A DNA stretch of 64,000 nucleotides from Apoda limacodes (lineage: Eukaryota; Arthropoda; Insecta; Lepidoptera; Limacodidae), in NCBI GenBank assembly GCA_946406115.1, contig OX291544.1:20973521-21037520 (forward strand), read 5' to 3'. The notes beneath the pieces were generated by a model. The model was not told the DNA's origin. It made no database searches and saw only the letters and a program-made list of their open reading frames with translations. Positions within the stretch are counted from its first letter, which is position 1; the number at the start of each line of letters is the position of its first letter. A program made the position numbers and the translations under genes. This document shows positions 27,701 to 34,599 of the stretch, piece by piece.

Positions 27701-30700
27701 ATATCAATGACATGTTGGACATCAACAACATGCATTGCTATGCAGATGACAGTACTGGAGACGCTTTTTGCACGGGTCGTGCAAACATCCCTCGTTCCGT
27801 TGTGGAGGAAAACCGCGGAGAACTTGTGTCTCAAATCGAGACCACACTGTCCCAGGTCTCTGACTGGGGACGGGTAAACGTGGTCCGATTCAACCCTACA
27901 AAGACACAAGTGTGCGCGTTCACCGCTAAGAAAACTCCATTCACTGTGGTCCCACAATTCCAGAACACTCCCCTCTCCATCTCCAAGAGCATTGGGATCC
28001 TTGGTGTCGACATCTCCAGCGATGTTCAGTTCCGAGATCATTTACAAGATAAGGTGAAGCTGGCGTCCAAAAAACTTGGTGTACTCAACAGAGCGAAGCA
28101 GTACTTCACGTCGGGGCAAAGGTTGTTACTTTACAAGTCGCAGGTTCGGCCCCATATGGAGTACTGCTGCCATCTCTGGGCAGGTGCACCCGGATACCAG
28201 CTTGGCCCTTTTTACTCGGTTCAACGACGGGCTGTGAGAATTGTCGACGATTCCAAACTCACTTGCGGTATCGAGCCCTTAAGTCTCAGGAGAGACTGCC
28301 TCACTGTGTGTGTTCTACCGCTTGTACAATGGGTTGTGTTCTGAGGAATTGTTCGAAATGATGCCCACGGCAACTTTCTACCATCGCACCGCTCGCCATC
28401 GGCAGGGAATTCATTCTCACACTTTAGAACCTAAATGGTCGCGTACAGTGCGGTTTCAGAGAAACTTCCTCCCGCGAACGCTTAAGTTGTGGAATGAGCT
28501 CCCTGCCAAGGTTTTCTGCAAGGACTACAGTATGGAGTTCTTCAAGAAAGAAGTTATTAGATTTCTGAAGGGTCGGCAACGCGCAAGTGATACCCCTGGT
28601 GTTGCAAGCGTCCATAGGCTACGGTGACCGCTTACCATCAGGCGGGCCGTAAGCTTGTTTGCCACCTTAGTGGTATAAAAAAAAAAAAATTTGTAATGAA
28701 CCCCACTTGCCGTATAAACCCATTTTCAGATTTCGATCCTTTATTTCAGACATTATTTTCAATAAGTAAGTTAAACAACATTGACAAACATAATTTTATA
28801 TTTAATTTCATTTAATCGATGTTGTCAAGCAAGTTCTACTACTGTACGAAATCTCAAGTCCATAGCATTTGTAGTGGCTATGTAAAACACCTGTGACATA
28901 CAGATGGACATTAAAGCCTCACCATAAGAGTTTATTTTACCAGTTTTAGTATGGAACCCTCAAACAGAAGTTACTTTATGAACTCAGAAAATAGGTAATG
29001 GAATTTTCGTAAAATCACTGCTGTAAGCTTACCTATTTGATTTGTTTTAGACCTTGTATACTCATATTTGACTCATTGGCCGGAGCATCAAGATCCAGGG
29101 TGGTGGCGACGCTACGCGACTACCTCACCTGTGAATATCAAGCTAAAGTATGTTTAATTCAATAATCATTTTGATAACTTATAGTAATAGATCAATAGTG
29201 AACCAGCAAACAAAAGGCTAATGCAAGCAACCAGAAAACATTGCATATAGTTTGCTGGCTGCAGTGACAACTTACCTTCAGACTTGTTTGCCACCTCAGT
29301 GGTATGAAACAAGCTAATGCAAGCCAGTAAAAATTATTCGAGACTAAAAAAAAAGCATATAAATTGAGTACTTTACCTGTTGACCGGGCCTTATTAACTT
29401 GTACTTGTAGTTGTAGTATCTTATTCAAATGTTAATGTTATAAAAATTATATAATTTTATAAAAGTTATTTAATTTCTTTTTTCTTTTTACAGGTGTCCA
29501 AAAATAAAATATTTAATAAGGATAACATAAAAGGAAGCTGCCCAAAGATTCCACAACAAAATAATTTTACTGATTGTGGTTTATATTTATTGCAATATGT
29601 AGAACAATTTTTTAAGGTTATTATAATTTTATTTACTTTAGATGAAATGAAATTTGTATGTAAATTACGACGTTTTTATGTCTAAAAACCTGCAAAATAC
29701 AAAATAAGATTGAGGCATTTTACTGATTTTGAAAAATCATCCCCTCAGGGCCAATTTAGGGGATGAATAGGTATTTGTATAACAGCAACGATATTTTTGT
29801 AGATAAAACCATTAACAATTGATACTTGTTTTTGTTTTAAAAGTACACGCAGACAAAGTCGCGGTAATAAGCTACTAAATAAATAAACAAATTTCAACCG
29901 CACAAGTTCTCGCACACAGCTGCATTAAATACGAGTAAACATACTCCATTTCATATTTCCTGGTGCTGGCGATACGATAGTTTTTTTTTATTTAAATACA
30001 GGCCCTTACATAATGAAGTAAATAAATGTATATTTTTAAAGATATAAATTACATCTTTATTATATTCAACTTATACTTACTACGCACCATGTTACCATGC
30101 ACAAATATAGTTGTCTTTTATCTCGCTTTATCAGATTTTGTTTGTTTTCACAGGATCCCATACTGGACTATAGCCTACCCATAAAACAGTTGACCAACTG
30201 GTTTGATGAAATAGTTGTTACAAGAAAACGTGAAGAAATATCTAATTTATTGAAGTTACTAATGCACAAATACAATCCTGCCTCACATATGACACTGCCA
30301 GATATAGCATTCCCGACATTGAACGGTAATAATCAAAAGAATTAATTTATGGCTGATTTGAAAGATATTTCTATATAAAGATGTTTAATCCTACTAATAT
30401 AAATGTGAAAGTACGTTTGGAAGGATGGATGTTTGTTACTCAATCACGCCTCAACCACTCTACGGTTCGGGATGAAACTTGACACACATATAGGGTTGAG
30501 GTTTGGTCCTGGAATAGGACCTAGGCTACTTTTTTTTCCCCAAAAATCCAAAAGTTCCTGCAGGAATAACTATAACCGACTTTAAACTAACTATAGCTTG
30601 CTATAGGAAACTTCTTTAGCAGTATTAAAGAGTTCCACGCCGATAACCGAATTTAGGGCGGGCGAAGCCGCTAGCAAAATCTAGTACATTATAATAAAAT

Positions 30701-32252
30701 GCCCCTGCGCCGGGGCATTTGAACACGATATATTTAAAAACTACCAAACGGATTTTTATACGGTTTTTACAAATTGACTGAGAGATTAATAAGAAAGGTT
30801 TAGGTGTAAAATTCATTTAGATTTTTGTTAATTGGATAAAATATGATAATCAGGGAGCTTTACAAAATATATCAAAATAATGTACTACGGATTTATTTCC
30901 CTTAAAAAGTTGGAAAAAAAATACTTTTAAACATATCTTTGCCTACACCAAGCCATCCTACACATAGCATGACCTGACACACAAAGCATAACTCTTGGTT
31001 TTATAATTATTAAATTTTAAATGCATATTCCCTATTGAACCTGTGCGAAGCCGGATCGAGTCGCTAGTATATAATACATCCGATAACACTACACTCAAAC
31101 ACATAGCCCAAGAGCTCGCGACCACCAGACCTTCGTTATTATATAAAAGCTGAAACTTTCTCTGTGCGTTTGCCCAACACAGGCAAGAACGATCAGAGAC
31201 TATGGAGTTATACACCTTATTTATACACCTTTACTTACTGTTACCTGTCCAAGTAACAACAATCCATACTATATAGTCCCTGATCGTTCTTACCTCTGTT
31301 GGGCACACGCACAAAGAAACTTTCGGCTTTTATAAAATAACGAAGGTCTGGCGTTCGCGGGCTCTTGCTCTAACACAAGTTAGTAGAAAGAAGTTGATCT
31401 ACAAAATCTCCCAAAATTAGTCCATAAAGAGGAAAAGTGTGGGGGTGTGTGTGTGTAAGTGGGAGAGTGAGAGTGTATGTGTGTTGCATGATGATCTTGC
31501 ACTAAATTCATAGTTTATAAAAATATAAGCGATGTTATAGGGTTCGTGACTGTTTTGCATCAAGATCTATTTAACTCAGTCTTAAAATGGCTTGCAATGA
31601 GAACTATGAAGTTAAACATACAACTAAAGTTAAAAAAGTTTTATATTTTCTGAGCAGATTGATCTAAAAGATGTATTTGTATGGATCTTAGTACTTATGT
31701 ATTTTTACATTTATAATTTATCTTTTAACAGGTAAACTTGTTGAAACTGAAGAACAAGATGATCTATCAGATGGTGATAAAGGAAATTCTAGTTCTAAGA
31801 AGAAGACAGACTTAAAAGAATCTGATGGACCGACACTAACATTTGTCAAACAAATATCCACGGGAGACATACTTGTGAAGCGAAATTTCGCCGATTCAAG
31901 CGACACAATACATTTAAGGAAGTCCATTCGATTAACAGATTCGGAAAACAGATCTTTGGTGCAACTAAAACCGGAATTTGTTAAAAAAGGTGACAGTGAC
32001 AATCAAATATTAATTCCTATTAAATTACACGCTAGTGAATTAGTTAAAGACATTCAAAATACGCTAATAGTTAATAAGAATAATATGAAAGGTGATAAAA
32101 AAAACAGTGTAAATAATCAAAATATTTCAAGTATAAACTGTAATAGGCAGAATGTTAGTGAAAGTGAAGGAAACACGTACCTTAAGTCGCGGAGAATTAA
32201 ACTTGACGACGTGAATGAATCAAGTAAAAAATTTAAGCGAAATGAATGTTAG
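107..32252 (+). CDS. SENP6/7: SENP6/SENP7-like SUMO protease (velo type), 23 exons, 5' partial
   Basis: Cysteine protease (family C48) expected to cut SUMO, especially poly-SUMO chains, in the nucleus. I joined these exons by GT-AG sites and matching phases: 107-165, 475-705, 2024-2197, 3040-3947, 4770-4867, 5760-5908, 6577-6699, 7376-7484, 8498-8615, 11603-11707, 13106-13172, 14753-14878, 15263-15353, 22492-22598, 23118-23319, 23968-24205, 24387-24856, 25110-25228, 25925-26037, 29051-29147, 29494-29616, 30154-30325, 31732-32252. All 22 junctions keep frame, giving about 1,505 residues and a stop. The family call rests on [14 protein letters not shown], the His motif [11 protein letters not shown], the Asp motif ILIFDSL and the Cys motif [16 protein letters not shown], with an insert between His and Asp as known for SENP6/7. 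Exon 1 starts in phase 1, so earlier exons lie outside the window. The family call is firm; choosing SENP6 or SENP7 is not possible, and the first exons are the least certain. Confidence 0.9.
190..385 (-). mobile_element. Degenerate tRNA-headed SINE in SENP6/7 intron 1
   Basis: Read on the minus strand, the block carries a box-B-like GGTTCGATCCC region (around 323-333), followed toward lower coordinates by the stretch that pairs with 'gacacccagtctcaaggca'. This order matches the SINE at 21620-21830 (box B, then TGTCTTGAGTCTGGGTGT). It is decayed and its ends cannot be fixed. It fills most of the intron between exons 1 and 2. Confidence 0.45.
764..1612 (-). pseudogene. Mariner transposase relic
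   Basis: On the minus strand, one end near 1612 reads CGAGGGGTGACCCAAAAGTA, a typical mariner terminal repeat. Inside are [30 protein letters not shown], then [20 protein letters not shown] (the second helix-turn-helix), and farther on [20 protein letters not shown], the D,D34D catalytic region. The reading is broken by a stop before [10 protein letters not shown] and by frame changes, the N-terminal helices are missing, and the C-terminal third (including the last Asp) is absent. It lies in the intron between SENP6/7 exons 2 and 3 and cannot be active. Confidence 0.8.
2024..2197 (+). CDS. SENP6/7: SENP6/7 exon 3, poly-Gln exon
   Basis: The acceptor ttttttctag is followed at once by CAA/CAG runs and the exon closes with CATCAG before gtatga. 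It is exactly 58 codons, phase 0 at both ends, so it could be skipped without changing the frame. The product is Gln/His-rich ([17 protein letters not shown]). No folded domain is seen; such tracts are typically disordered or weakly coiled. Confidence 0.8.
2357..2628. mobile_element. Pogo/Tigger-like MITE (272 bp) with TA duplication
   Basis: The left end CAGTATGGCCTCGATAATTC and the right end, which in reverse complement starts CAGTTGGGCCCCGATAATCT, form inverted repeats of about 25 bases with a few mismatches. Both sides are flanked by TA (2355-2356 and 2629-2630), the target preference of pogo/Tc1 elements. There is no coding capacity. It is in the intron between exons 3 and 4. Confidence 0.75.
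3040..3947 (+). CDS. SENP6/7: SENP6/7 exon 4, long Gln/Pro repeat exon
   Basis: Starts after ttatttcag with CAACAAATCC and ends CAAGCTAG before gtatgt, leaving two bases of a split codon. Residues encoded by about 3230-3570 are a degenerate hexapeptide array around QQIQQP, carried by an 18-bp minisatellite (about 18 units). Downstream is an acidic patch (DLDDLEESI), a Pro/Asn/His-rich linker, then [20 protein letters not shown], which looks like a short conserved motif. Because of the repeat, two other frames are also open here; the phase with neighbours picks the Gln frame. Confidence 0.85.
4238..4430 (+). mobile_element. Decayed 5S-rRNA-headed SINE
   Basis: AAAGTTAAACAAGTTGGGTG (from about 4278) is a worn version of the 5S box A region AAGTTAAGCAACGTCGGG, and the body segment GAGCTGCTCCGTGCTTAGGG follows at about 4348. 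The same order, much better preserved, is found on the minus strand at 47930-48225. Sequence is too worn to set exact ends. Confidence 0.5.
4770..6699 (+). CDS. SENP6/7: SENP6/7 exons 5-7 (4770-4867, 5760-5908, 6577-6699), possible beta-grasp-like module
   Basis: Exon 5 encodes a basic/Gln linker ([16 protein letters not shown]). Exons 6 and 7 encode a compact stretch beginning [17 protein letters not shown], then [13 protein letters not shown], and ending [20 protein letters not shown]. The pattern strand-turn-strand then amphipathic helix, in about 75 residues, resembles a ubiquitin/RA-like beta-grasp, but I do not recognise the family and give this only as a structural guess. Splice sites: ttccag/ggtaag, tacag/gtagtt, ttgcag/gtaagt. 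It sits between disordered sequence on both sides, so it is likely a separate folded unit. Confidence 0.75.
7186..7262 (+). mobile_element. 3' tail of the 26-kb LINE family
   Basis: The stretch from CTACGGTGACCGCTTACTAT to the poly(A) at about 7250-7262 matches the 3' end of the LINE at 26158-28690 (CTACGGTGACCGCTTACCAT, CAGGCGG, GCCACCTTAGTGGTA). Only the last 75 bases are present, a strongly 5'-truncated insertion. It is in the intron between exons 7 and 8. Confidence 0.7.
7376..11707 (+). CDS. SENP6/7: SENP6/7 exons 8-10 (7376-7484, 8498-8615, 11603-11707), zinc-ribbon-like module
   Basis: Exon 8 is Ser/Thr-rich ([14 protein letters not shown]). Exon 9 ends in [16 protein letters not shown] and exon 10 starts by completing Arg and continuing [12 protein letters not shown], so the joined product has CxxC, an eleven-residue gap, then CxxC. 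This is a typical spacing for a small zinc ribbon or half treble clef. The second knuckle spans a 2,987-base intron, which supports the join. The rest of exon 10 is Lys/Glu-rich. I cannot name the zinc family; protein or nucleic-acid binding is the usual role. Confidence 0.8.
8616..11602. other. SENP6/7 intron 9 (about 3 kb)
   Basis: No gene is seen. It holds an unclassified moderately GC-rich block at 8830-9120, a SINE fragment on the minus strand at 9205-9260 (its CAGTGCTGTATGGTCCCAAA pairs with the tail of the SINE at 21620-21830), an (AT)n microsatellite at 9269-9294, and a degenerate minisatellite at 10080-10530. The last 1 kb is plain AT-rich sequence. Confidence 0.6.
10080..10530. repeat. 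Degenerate minisatellite, units of about 48-68 bp
   Basis: A core of the form TCACTGYAACRAAG recurs at about 10125, 10181, 10245, 10317, 10377, 10437 and 10485, each followed by TTTTCTAA..CTTTAMGCATGC-like sequence. Units vary in length and spelling, so it is an old array. No open frame is kept. Confidence 0.65.
13106..15353 (+). CDS. SENP6/7: SENP6/7 exons 11-13 (13106-13172, 14753-14878, 15263-15353), SIM-like motif
   Basis: Exon 12 encodes a basic, Pro-rich stretch ([13 protein letters not shown]) followed by [15 protein letters not shown] hydrophobic VILTL core next to Ser and acids is the classic form of a SUMO-interacting motif, and motifs of this kind are known in the N-terminal regions of SENP6/7. 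Exon 13 continues with acidic and Ser residues. These three exons link the Gln-rich half to the protease half: exon 13 leaves one base, completed by exon 14 after a 7.1-kb intron. Confidence 0.85.
13450..14715. repeat. Older interspersed repeat with two tail units, split by a MITE
   Basis: GGATGCAGGATCTGATGATG (about 13449) and CCAGGATCTGATGATAAAGC (about 14565) start two related units; the second ends CCTAGATGGTGTTCTGGATCC-like sequence and a poly-T/A run at about 14700. The first unit's end, TAGTCCTAGGTG, lines up with TAGCCCTAGATGGTG of the second. So the two units were head-to-tail before the MITE entered between them. The family looks like the 3' end of a LINE or SINE, but I cannot name it. 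Confidence 0.55.
13558..14553. mobile_element. MITE with 14-bp perfect TIR and AGGTG flanks
   Basis: GCGTCTTTACTAAA at 13558-13571 is matched by TTTAGTAAAGACGC at 14536-14549. AGGTG occurs immediately outside at 13553-13557 and, four bases beyond the right TIR, at 14554-14558. Just inside both ends are several copies, in both orientations, of a CGGGTATATTTAGTAG motif (for example near 13592, 13670, 14333, 14383, 14446). There is no transposase. Such subterminal arrays are known transposase binding sites in other elements. Superfamily unknown. Confidence 0.75.
15683..17554. repeat. Duplicated block in opposite orientation with permuted order
   Basis: Segment A (15683-15752, starting TGCAATAGCATTCAGGCGAA) and segment B (15753-16044, starting AAACACAAAAATAAAGTATA) both recur in reverse complement at 17166-17235 (A) and 17261-17554 (B). 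A simple inverted repeat would give B then A on the right; here A comes first, so the right copy read on the minus strand is B then A, while the left copy is A then B. Identity is high (few mismatches). Segment B includes GAGCTCCTCCGTGCTTCGG, the body of the 5S-headed SINE. Confidence 0.8.
16890..17150 (+). mobile_element. tRNA-derived SINE, degenerate
   Basis: Box-A-like TGATCTAGTGG at about 16891 is followed by a SINE body ending GTGGACTATGGCCCAAATCG (about 17097-17116), the same motif order as the better copy at 32740-33060. The box B region is worn. It lies inside the loop of the opposite-orientation block pair. Confidence 0.55.
18340..18560 (-). pseudogene. Second mariner transposase relic (C-terminal part)
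   Basis: On the minus strand the sequence gives [10 protein letters not shown], then frame-broken pieces including [17 protein letters not shown], matching the mariner end regions HPPYSPDLAPSD and FEGIEKLEERW. Stops and frame changes occur throughout. The upstream catalytic part is not seen, and the minus-strand frame above 18560 does not look like mariner. Confidence 0.6.
20648..20925 (-). mobile_element. 3' fragment of the 26-kb LINE family
   Basis: The segment from a T-rich start through CCGTGGCCTATGGACGCTTG to AACCGTACTGTACGCGACCA is the reverse complement of the last ~290 bases of the LINE at 26158-28690, with clear but imperfect identity. The encoded remnant in reverse matches [16 protein letters not shown]. 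It is 5'-truncated, and sits in intron 13. Confidence 0.75.
21620..21830 (+). mobile_element. tRNA-derived SINE
   Basis: AGCCTAGTTGTTAGTGTGGC at about 21623 holds a tRNA box A and AGGGGTTAGGGGTTCCATTC a worn box B; then TGTCTTGAGTCTGGGTGTA and TAGTTTGGGACTAGATGGTG form the body, ending near an ATT repeat at 21823-21836. This head-body layout is usual for lepidopteran SINEs. Fragments of the same family are at 190-385 and 9205-9260, both on the minus strand. Confidence 0.65.
21945..22380 (+). mobile_element. Interspersed repeat ending in GGGTTCC...GGAACCC
   Basis: Begins AGGGTTCCATACCTGAAGG and ends GGTACGGAACCCTTCGTGCG then CGAGTCCGACTC. CAACAAACATGATTTTTTGC recurs within it, and CTGTCCGTCCGTCCGTCTGT is typical of this family. 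A second copy lies on the minus strand at 50415-50880. No coding capacity; probably a non-autonomous DNA element. Confidence 0.6.
22492..24205 (+). CDS. SENP6/7: SENP6/7 exons 14-16 (22492-22598, 23118-23319, 23968-24205)
   Basis: Exons 14-15 encode a beta-rich block ([49 protein letters not shown]) that I read as a pleckstrin-like or SENP-specific domain before the protease; this identity is inferred. Exon 16 ([20 protein letters not shown]) continues with a helical segment, [20 protein letters not shown], and a Ser/Asn linker. Phases are 0, then 1, then 2. The 3' part of exon 15 with its donor is duplicated 259 bases downstream in the intron (see findings). Confidence 0.85.
23259..23809 (+). 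repeat. Tandem duplication of the 3' part of SENP6/7 exon 15 with its donor
   Basis: TACACTATGAGCAAATGTGG starts at 23259 and again at 23518. The first unit carries the last 61 bases of exon 15 and the donor GGAGGTTAGT; the second repeats them with four differences inside the exon part and continues with 36 extra bases, then the same intron sequence. The copied exon part keeps an open reading in the original frame but the frame is closed upstream and no acceptor fits, so the copy is probably not spliced in. Confidence 0.85.
24387..24856 (+). CDS. SENP6/7: SENP6/7 exon 17, first half of C48 protease domain (catalytic His)
   Basis: This is the most recognisable exon. It begins in phase 2 with [15 protein letters not shown], then [20 protein letters not shown], the conserved N-terminal helix of Ulp/SENP proteases. 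[16 protein letters not shown] and [18 protein letters not shown] follow, then [11 protein letters not shown] with the catalytic His codon at 24760-24762. It ends TPQEIKKR before gtatgt, just where SENP6/7 carry their first large insertion. All key residues visible here are intact. Confidence 0.95.
25110..26037 (+). CDS. SENP6/7: SENP6/7 exons 18-19 (25110-25228, 25925-26037), acidic insert inside the catalytic domain
   Basis: These exons encode about 77 residues between the His and Asp of the protease. The composition is Ser/Asp/Glu-rich ([35 protein letters not shown]) with a basic and Pro/Val tail. Insertions at this point are a known hallmark that separates SENP6/7 from SENP1-3/5. The sequence looks disordered, with several acidophilic phosphorylation-type sites. 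Splice sites are tttatcag/gtaaca and ctttcag/gtaagt. Confidence 0.85.
26158..28690 (+). mobile_element. Non-LTR retrotransposon (LINE), 5'-truncated, in SENP6/7 intron 19
   Basis: The reading frame opens with the end of an apurinic-type endonuclease ([26 protein letters not shown]) and continues through a full reverse transcriptase: [67 protein letters not shown], and the catalytic CYADDS. The frame ends at 28344, but the C-terminal part ([18 protein letters not shown] and on) continues in the next frame from about 28310, indicating one frameshift. It ends with a short 3' tail and poly(A) at about 28677-28690. The first part of the endonuclease is missing, so this copy cannot move unaided. 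The clade is uncertain; CR1/Jockey-group LINEs are the closest by eye. Same orientation as the host gene. Confidence 0.9.
29051..29616 (+). CDS. SENP6/7: SENP6/7 exons 20-21 (29051-29147, 29494-29616), catalytic Asp and Cys
   Basis: Exon 20 follows ttgttttag and gives [17 protein letters not shown]; the catalytic Asp codon is 29070-29072. Exon 21 begins [14 protein letters not shown] and holds [19 protein letters not shown]; the nucleophile Cys codon is 29575-29577 and the preceding Gln residues supply the oxyanion position. With His in exon 17, the triad order His-Asp-Cys of the C48 family is complete, so the enzyme is predicted active. A 2.5-kb LINE sits in the intron before exon 20 without touching a splice site. 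Confidence 0.93.
30154..32252 (+). CDS. SENP6/7: SENP6/7 exons 22-23 (30154-30325, 31732-32252), end of protease and basic tail
   Basis: Exon 22 completes the protease fold ([17 protein letters not shown], then an Arg/Lys helix, [14 protein letters not shown]). Exon 23 begins after ttttaacag, in phase 1, and encodes a 173-residue tail: acidic first ([20 protein letters not shown]), later Asn/Lys-rich, ending [20 protein letters not shown] before the stop at 32250-32252. The basic RRIKL and KKFKR runs could serve as nuclear localisation signals. The tail itself shows no known domain. Confidence 0.88.
30382..30690 (+). mobile_element. Helitron- or MITE-like lepidopteran interspersed repeat
   Basis: Begins near CCTACTAATATAAATGTGAA, with GGATGGATGTTTGTTACTCA, CCTAGGCTACTTTTTTTCCC, and ends GCGGGCGAAGCCGCTAGC. 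This order is typical of a very common moth repeat I know from memory (assignment inferred). It is in the intron between exons 22 and 23. A worn relative starts at about 44868 (TAATAATGTGAAAGTGTGAG). Confidence 0.55.
30697..30720. repeat. Perfect 9-bp hairpin
   Basis: AAATGCCCC at 30697-30705 and GGGGCATTT at 30712-30720 enclose a six-base loop. It starts about 13 bases after CTAGTA, the apparent end of the neighbouring repeat, so it may be part of a Helitron-type terminus or of a separate small element. Confidence 0.5.
31105..31375. repeat. Inverted repeat, arms about 105 bp, spacer about 65 bp
   Basis: The left arm contains CCAGACCTTCGTTATTATAT, CTGTGCGTTTGCCCAACACA and GAACGATCAGAGACTAT; the right arm has the reverse complement of each (for example TGTTGGGCACACGCACAAAG). 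About one base in eight differs. It can form a long hairpin in the last intron of the SENP6/7 pre-mRNA. Confidence 0.75.
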
Positions 32253-32389
32253 AACTGTAATAGTGTATTAAATTATTAATTACAATTTGTAAAGTTAAAA
32301 AACTTGTAAATATTAGTTAATAGCGTAATATTGTATTTAAACTACCTATTTTATAATGTAAAGAATAGTTATAAAATTCACCATCTGTA

Positions 32390-32395
32390 AATAAA
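32390..32395 (+). terminator. Poly(A) signal of the SENP6/7-like gene
   Basis: AATAAA lies 138 bases after the stop codon, in AT-rich 3' UTR, and is followed by a T-rich stretch at about 32412-32425. It is the only canonical hexamer close to the stop. Confidence 0.7.
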
Positions 32396-32409
32396 CTTGA
32401 AAGTTATCT

Positions 32410-34100
32410 AATTTCAGTCTTTTTTTGCCTAGAACATTTTTAACACTTGTAGAGAATCACAACAAAAAATGAGTCAAGAAGGCCTGACAAGGTGAAATAA
32501 GAGACTGGATGATTTAGATGCTTTGAATGACTGCCTTGTGTAAACTGTGTAAGAGGTTGGAGCTTAGTTCTTTGAAGCTCGCCTTAAAAACAAAGCAAAA
32601 TATCTGATCACTCTTAATCTTAGGGACGGAGCGCGGCGCTAAATGCAATACTTGCAGTCTATCGCATAAGTCTGACTGATTACATGCGTTTCAATAAATA
32701 CACTTAACGTAACGTAAATAGCTGTGTTTAATGGTGTCGTACAGGTCGGTGGTGGCCGAGGGGTTTCAATTTCACTGTACATCGTGAGTGGCGGAGGTTC
32801 GAGACCCGGCGTGTACCAAAATGTCTTTTTCTAATTTCTCAAGTACATTGATTATTTATTAACACCACTGGCTTTTCGGTGAAGGGAAACATCATGAGGA
32901 AACCTGCATACGTCAAAAAAAAAACAAAAAAGATGTTTGTGAAGTCCACAATCCGCACTGAGCCCGCGTGTGGACGGCCCAAATCATCCTTGTTGAGGGT
33001 AGGCCGTGCCCCAGCAGTGGGGACGTATGAGGCTGATAAGGATGTGGCGGGTGTGTAATTTTTAAGTCTAGGTCTAGAAGTAATTTAAACCAAAGTTTTG
33101 TATTTTAATTTTAAGACGCTTTTAAACCATAGAAAACGGCCAAGTGCGTGTCTAACACGCATTTAGTAAGGGTTCTGTAGAATGAAAATTATTGCAGATA
33201 TCTGAAAAACTTACCGATTTTGTCCAAAATAATTTAAGCTCGCAGTATTTTTAAAGCTCTATTTTAGTGATTCTTTTTTGAAAAAAAAAGTTTCTAAGGA
33301 ATTTTAAATGCATTTTCAAATCCCTGTCCAATGATACTCCATATGATTGGGTGCGTGAAATAAAAATTTCACGGTTTGTTTCAATGTATGGAGTTGAGAT
33401 TTGTTTTCTCAATTCCTATAACATATCTGTATGTCGGTTCACAAAAGACGCATTTCTGCAAAATTCTAATTAGAATAACACTTCAGTGTTCCCAATTTTG
33501 AAACATGTTCATAAACAAAAATTTATGGAAGTTAAACTGCAAATTATTGTAAAAAGTAGTACATATTTTTAGTAATAGACAAATATGAAATTAATGAATC
33601 CAAGTGAAATTTTAATAAAATACCTTGCATTCTAATCTTTTGAAAAAAGGGTTGGGTGCGCATTTTTTGCCCCTTATTCGCATAATATAATGTTCTTCAA
33701 ATATGCTTTTACTTAAATATCATATTCTCAAAATATAATAAGTACCTACAAAAGACGATTTAAATTACTAACAGTTAATGTAATCAAATAAATCCAAAAA
33801 AAAAATTTTTTTACTATCTAAACTTTTAAACATTTTTCACAAAATATAAACAACAATAACACATATAAGTAAGTAAAATACGATTTTATACTTCTGTACT
33901 TTAATTTTGAAATTATGAAATCAAAACTCTTATCATATTAGTAGTTTTTTCACCAACTTGTTGCATAAAGTATACTTGTAACATTAAAGCATGAGCAAAT
34001 ATTAACATTAAAGTTCGAACATAAGTAAATTACGACACAGAATAGCCCCGGTCCTCCTCAACCAGTACTACCCTCCCCCCTATAATTTAAATACTCACCT
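32410..34100. other. Intergenic: one SINE, otherwise AT-rich
   Basis: After the SENP6/7 poly(A) signal there is no open frame with support. A tRNA-derived SINE lies at 32740-33060 (separate entry). AACGGCCAAGTGCGTGTCTA at about 33135 is a worn end of the GGTTCCGTA-type repeat. The rest (33200-34080) is AT-rich without visible features. Confidence 0.6.
32740..33060 (+). mobile_element. tRNA-derived SINE, best-preserved copy
   Basis: GTGGCCGAGGGGTTTCAATT (box A, from about 32752) and GGTTCGAGACCCGGCGTGTA (box B, from about 32797) are almost a tRNA promoter. The body includes GTGAAGGGAAACATCATGAG and CCACAATCCGCACTGAGCCC, then CAGCAGTGGGGACGTATGAG, and a short tail. Other copies: 16890-17150, 35450-35545 (truncated), and minus strand 57915-58100. 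Confidence 0.8.
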
Positions 34101-34598
34101 GCGCTTCGTTTTTTTTTATACCACTAAGGTGGCCAACTAGCATACGAGCGCGTTGCCGACCCTTCAAAAATCCAATAACTTCTTTCTTGAAGAACCCCAT
34201 ACTGTAGTCCTTCGAGAAAATCTTAGCAGGGAGCTCATTCCACAACCCAAGCGTTCGCGGGAGGAAGTTTTTCTGAAACCGCACTTTCGGTTCTAAAATG
34301 TGACAATAAATTCCCGGCCGATGGCGAGCGGTGCGATAGAAATGCCGTGGCCATAATTTTGAACAATCCCTCAGAACACATCCCATTGTACAAGCTGTAG
34401 AAAACACAGGGAGGCAGTCTCTCCTCAGACTTAAGGACTCGATACGGCAAGTGCGTTTGGGATCGTCGACAATTCTCACAGCCTGTCGTTGAACCGAGTC
34501 AAATGGGCCGAGCTGGTATCCGAGTGCACCCGCCCATGGCAGCGGTATTCCATATGGGGCTAATCTTGCGACTTGTGAAGCAGCAACCTTTGCCCCTA
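34100..34598 (-). mobile_element. 3' fragment of the 26-kb LINE family
   Basis: On the minus strand it encodes RIVDDPKRTCRIESLSLRRD, then [32 protein letters not shown] and [13 protein letters not shown], matching the C-terminal part of the LINE at 26158-28690. A frame change occurs after LSLRRDCLP, close to where the other copy shifts frame. The end is T-rich (poly-A in reverse) near 34108-34118. Confidence 0.8.
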
Positions 34599-34599
34599 C

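Noticed and set aside
32752..32815. Possible tRNA gene (good box A and box B)
   Set aside because: The acceptor stem does not close and a SINE body follows directly; it is the head of a tRNA-derived SINE.
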